From Gammaproteobacteria bacterium (lineage in GTDB: Bacteria; Pseudomonadota; Gammaproteobacteria; Steroidobacterales; Woeseiaceae): a stretch of DNA of 36,276 nucleotides. The notes under the pieces are model-generated. The model worked only from the letters and a program-made list of their open reading frames with translations, made no database searches and was not told the DNA's origin. Positions within the stretch are counted from its first letter, which is position 1. The number at the start of each line of letters is the position of its first letter. This document shows positions 32,626-36,276 of the stretch, one piece after another. The translations under genes and the position numbers were made by a program. The DNA lies in assembly GCA_004357475.1 (NCBI GenBank), contig SMWE01000171.1, positions 1 to 36,276 of the forward strand. The letters are read 5' to 3'.

Positions 32626-34629
32626 TTACCAGGAATAGTGCAGGCTCAAAAGCAGGTTCCTGCCGGTCGCGTCGATTCCCGAACCGTGCAAGCGGTACTG
32701 CTTGTCCAGGATATTCTCAACTCGCGCCATCGCCTGCCAGCGCTCGCTCGCCTGCCAGTTTGCTGCGATATTTGCCGTCACCCAGCCGGGTGTGCCGGCC
32801 GGGTTGATACGCACGTCTCTTGCATCACGCGGGCTCAACCGATCCTGCGAGCCTGCAAAGAGTACGTAAGGCTCGATGGTCAATGAATTATTTGCCTGGA
32901 AATGGAATGACAGTCTTCCGTTGAACGGTGGAATCCGATCTGCCGGGCTTTCGCTTCCATCCGATTCAGTCTGCTCGCCATGCAAATAATTGACGACCAG
33001 GTCCGCCGTTAACAGCGGCGATAATGTCAGACGAAACGCTCCCTCGACGCCACGGATATCCGCATTCGATACATTCCGGCTTTGCACGATGTCCCGTCCG
33101 TCCGCCGTTACAGCACCGGTCAATACCGACGTGATGCGATCGGTGTAGTGCAACGTAAACAGAATTACCTCGATGTCCCAGTTCTCTATACGGCGCCGGA
33201 CTCCGATATCAAACTGGGTGATCCGTTCGGATGCGAGATCCGGATTCGGGATATTGAATCGATTACCCGGGCGTTCGCCGAGCGACCCCAGGTCGAAGAC
33301 ATTCGGCGCACGAAAGCCAAAACCTATATTTGCGATTAACTGTGTGTGTTTTGTTACGTCAAATATCCAGCCAAGGTCGCCGCTGACGTCATCCTGGTTG
33401 GTGGATGATCCGACAAGATCGGTGTCAATCGCGCTAAATCGCAAACCACCCGAGACCGTGTGGCGATTTCCCAGGCGCTGCAGGAGGTTGCCGTAAACAG
33501 CTGCCTGGTCGACGGTTGAGCCATCCGGGAATCGCGGTTGCACGATCTGGGTCAGGCCACTCGCGATATCCTCTTCGACTCGCTGGCTTGCGACCCGATC
33601 GTGATAAAACTCGGCGCCGACAATCCAGGAACCATGTTTCGTCTCTTTTGCCGCGCTGGCGGTTAATCCGAAAAGGTCGCTGCTGTTTTTTTCGTGCCGG
33701 CGAACCTGTGAGCCGAAATTTCGTGTAATACGATCGTCGACGATCTGTTGCCAGCCGGCATCGAAGGTCCAGTTGGCAGACCATAACCAGCTTTCGCGCG
33801 TATGGCGAAGGTGCGCGAACAGCCGATCGTTTGGAGAGAAAAGAAATTCTGACGATGACGGTTCCGTCTGGCCGAAGCCGGGCACCAGCTCGTCCACTCG
33901 CGGTGTCGAGGGTTGCCTCGCGAACTGCAGATCGAAGAGCCAGCTGTTTGCGTCATTGGGAGTCGCGGCTAACGCGATCCTCGCCCCGAGGGATTCATAA
34001 GCACTGGGCCCGATGCGTCGCCCGCCGCCAATGCGCCGGTTGCCGGTGTCGAGATATTCACCGCTGACAAGGCCTGCTATACGCTCATTGCCGGTTTCAT
34101 AGTCGGCACGCACGATCTTGCCGAGATCGGCAGTATCGAATGCAAGGTATGCCGAACCCCTTGATCCCGGCGCATCGAAAGATGGCATGCGCGACAGGAT
34201 CTGAATCACACCACCCACGGCATCGCTGCCATAAAGCGATGCCGGTGCACCACGGACGACTTCAATCCGCTCAACAGTGCCCGGCGCAACCAGCGCCAGA
34301 TATTGAGTCGGCGCGTTTCGAAAAATTGCATTGTTCAGCCGAAAACCGTCGACGAGATGCAGGACCTCGGAGCCCTTCAAACCCCGAATAATAACCGCGC
34401 CCTGCCCCGGCGTCGTCTGCTGCAGGAATACGCCCGGCTGCATCATCAGGGCATCGGTGGTCAGCTTTTTGTTCTGAATTTTTTCGCCGGGGACCAGCGT
34501 CAGTGCCGCAGAGACGTTTGCCGTTTTCGCCGGCCTGCGGGTCGCCGTGATCTGAATCTCGTCGATTGCTGCATCGTCCTGGGCGAGCACGGGTACCGTC
34601 GCTACCAGCAGGAACGGCAACCATGCCAT
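32626..34629 (-). CDS. TonB-dependent outer-membrane receptor
   Basis: A 667-residue receptor. A signal peptide (MAWLPFLLVATVPVLAQ) is followed by a likely TonB box (DEIQITATRR), a plug domain (MMQPGVFLQQTTPGQGAVII, RGLKGSEVLHLVDGFRLN, ERIEVVRGAPASLYGSDAVG and GVIQILSR) and a long barrel with paired aromatic strands ending in LLLSLHYSW. The plug resembles BtuB/CirA-type receptors, so vitamin B12, siderophores or small organic ligands are all possible. The start at 34629 gives a clean signal peptide; the longer track start overlaps the upstream oxygenase gene. It is about 97 bp after that gene and probably cotranscribed. Confidence 0.92.
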   Translation of the reverse strand: MAWLPFLLVATVPVLAQDDAAIDEIQITATRRPAKTANVSAALTLVPGEKIQNKKLTTDALMMQPGVFLQQTTPGQGAVIIRGLKGSEVLHLVDGFRLNNAIFRNAPTQYLALVAPGTVERIEVVRGAPASLYGSDAVGGVIQILSRMPSFDAPGSRGSAYLAFDTADLGKIVRADYETGNERIAGLVSGEYLDTGNRRIGGGRRIGPSAYESLGARIALAATPNDANSWLFDLQFARQPSTPRVDELVPGFGQTEPSSSEFLFSPNDRLFAHLRHTRESWLWSANWTFDAGWQQIVDDRITRNFGSQVRRHEKNSSDLFGLTASAAKETKHGSWIVGAEFYHDRVASQRVEEDIASGLTQIVQPRFPDGSTVDQAAVYGNLLQRLGNRHTVSGGLRFSAIDTDLVGSSTNQDDVSGDLGWIFDVTKHTQLIANIGFGFRAPNVFDLGSLGERPGNRFNIPNPDLASERITQFDIGVRRRIENWDIEVILFTLHYTDRITSVLTGAVTADGRDIVQSRNVSNADIRGVEGAFRLTLSPLLTADLVVNYLHGEQTESDGSESPADRIPPFNGRLSFHFQANNSLTIEPYVLFAGSQDRLSPRDARDVRINPAGTPGWVTANIAANWQASERWQAMARVENILDKQYRLHGSGIDATGRNLLLSLHYSW

Positions 34630-34726
34630 CTTGCGAATGTTGACGATTGCTGCTCTCGGACGACAAGCCGTGGCAAGGAAGGGAGTGCCAATTAACCGAA
34701 ACAAAGACTGGTCTTGCCGGGCGAGC

Positions 34727-35383
34727 CTATCGGCCATCTTCCACGACATTGACATTGAAAGCGATGGAAATACGCACGCCCTCGCCAACGTAGGGATGCA
34801 CCATGTGCTTGACCCAGCTCGGCCATAGCAACATACGTCCCGGTTTGTTCTCGTAGAAATTTCGCGCGTCCATTACGGTGTTTGCGATTTGTATGTAGTT
34901 ATGCGCCTCTCTCGGATCGAGCAGCTCCAGCAGGCCACCGTAGGGCACATCGGGATCGGGCTTGCCCGGCGTGACGTAATAGACGCCGGACCACATGCAG
35001 TTCGGATGCGTGTGCACGACATTGTAATCACCCCTGCGACTGACATTGGCCCAGGAGTCGATGAGCAGCCGGAACGAACGGTCTCTGCCCTCGTCACGAA
35101 TGAGTTCCTGTAGCAACTTCGTGACGAGTTTCTCGATCCGTTGGCGCAACGTCTCTATGCAGGGCTCTTTCCGGGTACTCAGGTTGCCCGCGGACTGCCA
35201 GCCGCCGGCATTTGATCGCGTTATGTCGTTCTTTGCGTCGTCGGCTGCCTTTCCAAGCACCAGGTGCTGCAGTTCGGCATTGTGCGACTCACTGTTAGGC
35301 CAGTCATGCACGACCAGCGGCGTCGCGAACACCATGGAAAGGCTCTTCCGGATATTGAAATCCGGGACCTGATCGTCTGACAT
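34727..35383 (-). CDS. Putative 2OG-Fe(II) oxygenase (TIGR02466-like)
   Basis: A 218-residue protein with the pattern of the TIGR02466 / 2OG-FeII_Oxy_5 family: an N-terminal VFATPLVVHDWPNS, then LIDSWANVSRRGDYNVVHTH, PNCMWSGVYYVT, and the C-terminal PGRMLLWPSWVKHMVHPYVG then RISIAFNVNV. Conserved His and Arg positions suggest iron and 2-oxoglutarate binding in a double-stranded beta-helix. No substrate is known to me. The start at ATG 35383 has AAGGA upstream overlapping the stop of the preceding gene. Its position just before a TonB receptor suggests action on an imported compound; this is inference. Confidence 0.85.
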   Translation of the reverse strand: MSDDQVPDFNIRKSLSMVFATPLVVHDWPNSESHNAELQHLVLGKAADDAKNDITRSNAGGWQSAGNLSTRKEPCIETLRQRIEKLVTKLLQELIRDEGRDRSFRLLIDSWANVSRRGDYNVVHTHPNCMWSGVYYVTPGKPDPDVPYGGLLELLDPREAHNYIQIANTVMDARNFYENKPGRMLLWPSWVKHMVHPYVGEGVRISIAFNVNVVEDGR

Positions 35384-35397
35384 CGTGATGGGTCCTT

Positions 35398-36216
35398 CTA
35401 TTGAACGCGCCGGATTCTCACCATACGACCATTATCGCCAATCCGCAGCCGGTAATCGCCCATCATGCCACGCGTAATGTAGATCTCGAATTCGCCGCTT
35501 CTCGGATACTCGAGGTGGCGGGCCTCCATTTGCCGCCAGACCTGGCCGTTGTCGAAATGAAAGTAAAGTATCTTGTTGCGGCCCCGGGTAACCTCGGTCA
35601 CCTTCGCGTGAAACACTTCGTCCTCATTGGCTTTCTTGTCTGCCTCCGGGCGGTCCAGGTGTTCCTCCCCTAGCTGACTGCTGGCCAACGGTTCCGGTGT
35701 TGTGGTCACAGTGGCAGCGGATGGCTCCGGCGTTACGGCCACAGCAGCGGTCCACGTGGCTACGGCGGCCGGCGTACTTTCAGGTGTGGCATCGACAGCC
35801 GGCGCTTCCTGCGGCACTACTTCGACTGGCGGCTCCGTCGTTACTGTTACAGCAGCAGTCGACGTGGACACAGCGGCCGGCGTACTTTCAGGTGCGGCAT
35901 CGACAGCCGGCGCTTCCTGCGGCATTACTTCGGCGGGCGGCTGCGCCTCCGGCCTCGCTTCGATGTCGGCGACCGGCGATTCATACTCAGGAAAGTCTAT
36001 GGCCTCAGGCTCCGAGGTATCCGGTGTTTTGCTGCTGGCAATGATCGCCTCGAAACAGGCCAGCTTGAGTTCCTGTGTTTCAAGGCCGGCACATTGTTCC
36101 AGCGTGGAAAGGTCGACCGTTTGTGCGGTCGCAATTTTTACAGATACCAGTAGCAACGCTACCGCAGAATAGAAAAGAGGGGCACGAGGCCCCTCTAATC
36201 GTCTGGCTTTTGTCAT
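35398..36216 (-). CDS. Exported Ala/Pro-rich protein with C-terminal conserved domain
   Basis: A 272-residue protein of unknown function. A signal peptide (SAVALLLVSVKIATAQ) is followed by a small two-Cys motif, LEQCAGLETQELKLACFEAI, seen in a family of gammaproteobacterial periplasmic proteins. A low-complexity linker about 70-190 is rich in Ala, Pro, Thr and Val and contains a 36-residue unit twice (PQEAPAVDAAPESTPAAV and PQEAPAVDATPESTPAAV). The end, about 205-272, is a compact beta-rich part: KVTEVTRGRNKILYFHFDNG, QVWRQMEARHLEYPRSGEF and GDYRLRIGDNGRMVRI. A terminator-like hairpin falls inside codons 6-15, so the true start could lie later. It sits between an outer-membrane receptor and the 2OG oxygenase, on the same strand. 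Confidence 0.75.
   Translation of the reverse strand: MTKARRLEGPRAPLFYSAVALLLVSVKIATAQTVDLSTLEQCAGLETQELKLACFEAIIASSKTPDTSEPEAIDFPEYESPVADIEARPEAQPPAEVMPQEAPAVDAAPESTPAAVSTSTAAVTVTTEPPVEVVPQEAPAVDATPESTPAAVATWTAAVAVTPEPSAATVTTTPEPLASSQLGEEHLDRPEADKKANEDEVFHAKVTEVTRGRNKILYFHFDNGQVWRQMEARHLEYPRSGEFEIYITRGMMGDYRLRIGDNGRMVRIRRVQ
35765..35980 (-). repeat. 108-bp tandem repeat (two copies) inside the exported protein gene
   Basis: GCGGCCGGCGTACTTTCAGG occurs at 35765 and again at 35873, and the following 70 or so bases stay nearly identical. The period of 108 bp equals 36 codons, so copies are in frame and lengthen the Ala/Pro linker. Copy number may vary between strains. Confidence 0.85.
36165..36195 (-). 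terminator. Rho-independent terminator of the upstream receptor gene
   Basis: AGAGGGGC and GCCCCTCT form a perfect 8-bp stem with a 5-base loop, followed on the minus strand by TTTTCTATT. It lies 24 bases after the stop of the partial outer-membrane receptor gene. It is unusual in overlapping the first codons of the next gene's ORF. Confidence 0.75.
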
Positions 36217-36218
36217 AC

Positions 36219-36275
36219 TTAGAACGCGTGCTTGAATCGCACGTACACGATGCGTCCGCGAATATCAGCGCCGGA
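36219..36275 (-). CDS. C-terminus of an outer-membrane beta-barrel (TonB receptor-like), partial
   Basis: Only the last 18 codons are inside the window, reading SGADIRGRIVYVRFKHAF then TAA. A final aromatic residue after alternating polar and hydrophobic residues (IVYVRFKHAF) is the barrel-assembly signal of outer-membrane proteins, and GRIVYVRFKHAF is typical of TonB-dependent receptors. The rest lies beyond 36276. The specific ligand cannot be known. Confidence 0.65.
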   Translation of the reverse strand, partial: SGADIRGRIVYVRFKHAF

Positions 36276-36276
36276 A

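Noticed and set aside
35702-36172. 156-codon plus-strand ORF
   Set aside because: It is antisense to the Ala/Pro-rich exported protein and contains the complement of its tandem repeat; no independent motif.

Overview
The window looks like a chromosomal segment of an aerobic Gammaproteobacterium. The reasons are the fabA-fabB pair, a complete ring-epoxidation set for phenylacetyl-CoA (paaABCDE with paaI, paaX and paaZ), a two-domain UspE-type stress protein, TonB-dependent receptors, and REP-type repeats built around GCTCCTAC. The density of transporters, lipoproteins and TonB receptors would suit a marine or sediment heterotroph, but I cannot name a genus. No rRNA, tRNA, CRISPR array, insertion sequence or prophage was seen.

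Layout. 1-3398 (+, with one minus gene): the tail of an ABC-2 permease, a broken FixJ-type regulator, a TraR/DksA zinc-finger protein, a deleted copy of a Usp gene and its intact tandem relative. 3412-8148: a soluble PQQ-type sugar dehydrogenase with a late frameshift, an EthD-type protein, an exported Rossmann oxidoreductase, a cupin and a long OFA-type MFS transporter. 8425-11193 (-): fabA, fabB and fghA, with a 50-bp duplication at the start of fabB and a REP pair between fabB and fghA. 11326-18725: the paa cluster, with paaX, paaI and paaABCDE on the minus strand and paaZ divergent. 18799-24123: an Lrp/AsnC regulator divergent from a 1163-residue fused indolepyruvate oxidoreductase, followed by a frameshifted MBL hydrolase. 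24189-28575: a gamma-glutamyltransferase lipoprotein, a secreted 11-residue-repeat protein, and an OPA-type transporter coupled to a HAD phosphatase. 28572-36276 (mostly -): an SH3/collagen/S74-chaperone surface protein, a Tat-type aldo/keto reductase lacking catalytic residues coupled to an MBL lipoprotein, a PlsC-like acyltransferase, a TonB receptor, a 2OG-Fe(II) oxygenase, an exported Ala/Pro-rich protein, and the end of another outer-membrane receptor.

How the genes fit together. The strongest functional unit is 11.3-23.0 kb. The fused 2-oxoacid oxidoreductase can turn aryl-pyruvates (from Phe/Tyr/Trp transamination) into aryl-acetyl-CoA. PaaABCDE can epoxidise phenylacetyl-CoA, PaaZ can open and oxidise the ring, PaaI can recycle stalled CoA esters, and PaaX and the Lrp protein are candidate regulators. 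No phenylacetate-CoA ligase (PaaK) is present, so amino-acid-derived aryl-CoA is a plausible feed. The later beta-oxidation genes (paaF, G, H, J) are not in the window.

An unusual feature is the number of lesions: a frameshift plus a nonsense codon in fixJ, an internal deletion in usp, frameshifts in the sugar dehydrogenase and an MBL hydrolase, and short duplications at fabB and lrp. Some may be real decay and some may be assembly error. All lesion calls come from comparing reading frames and family motifs by eye.
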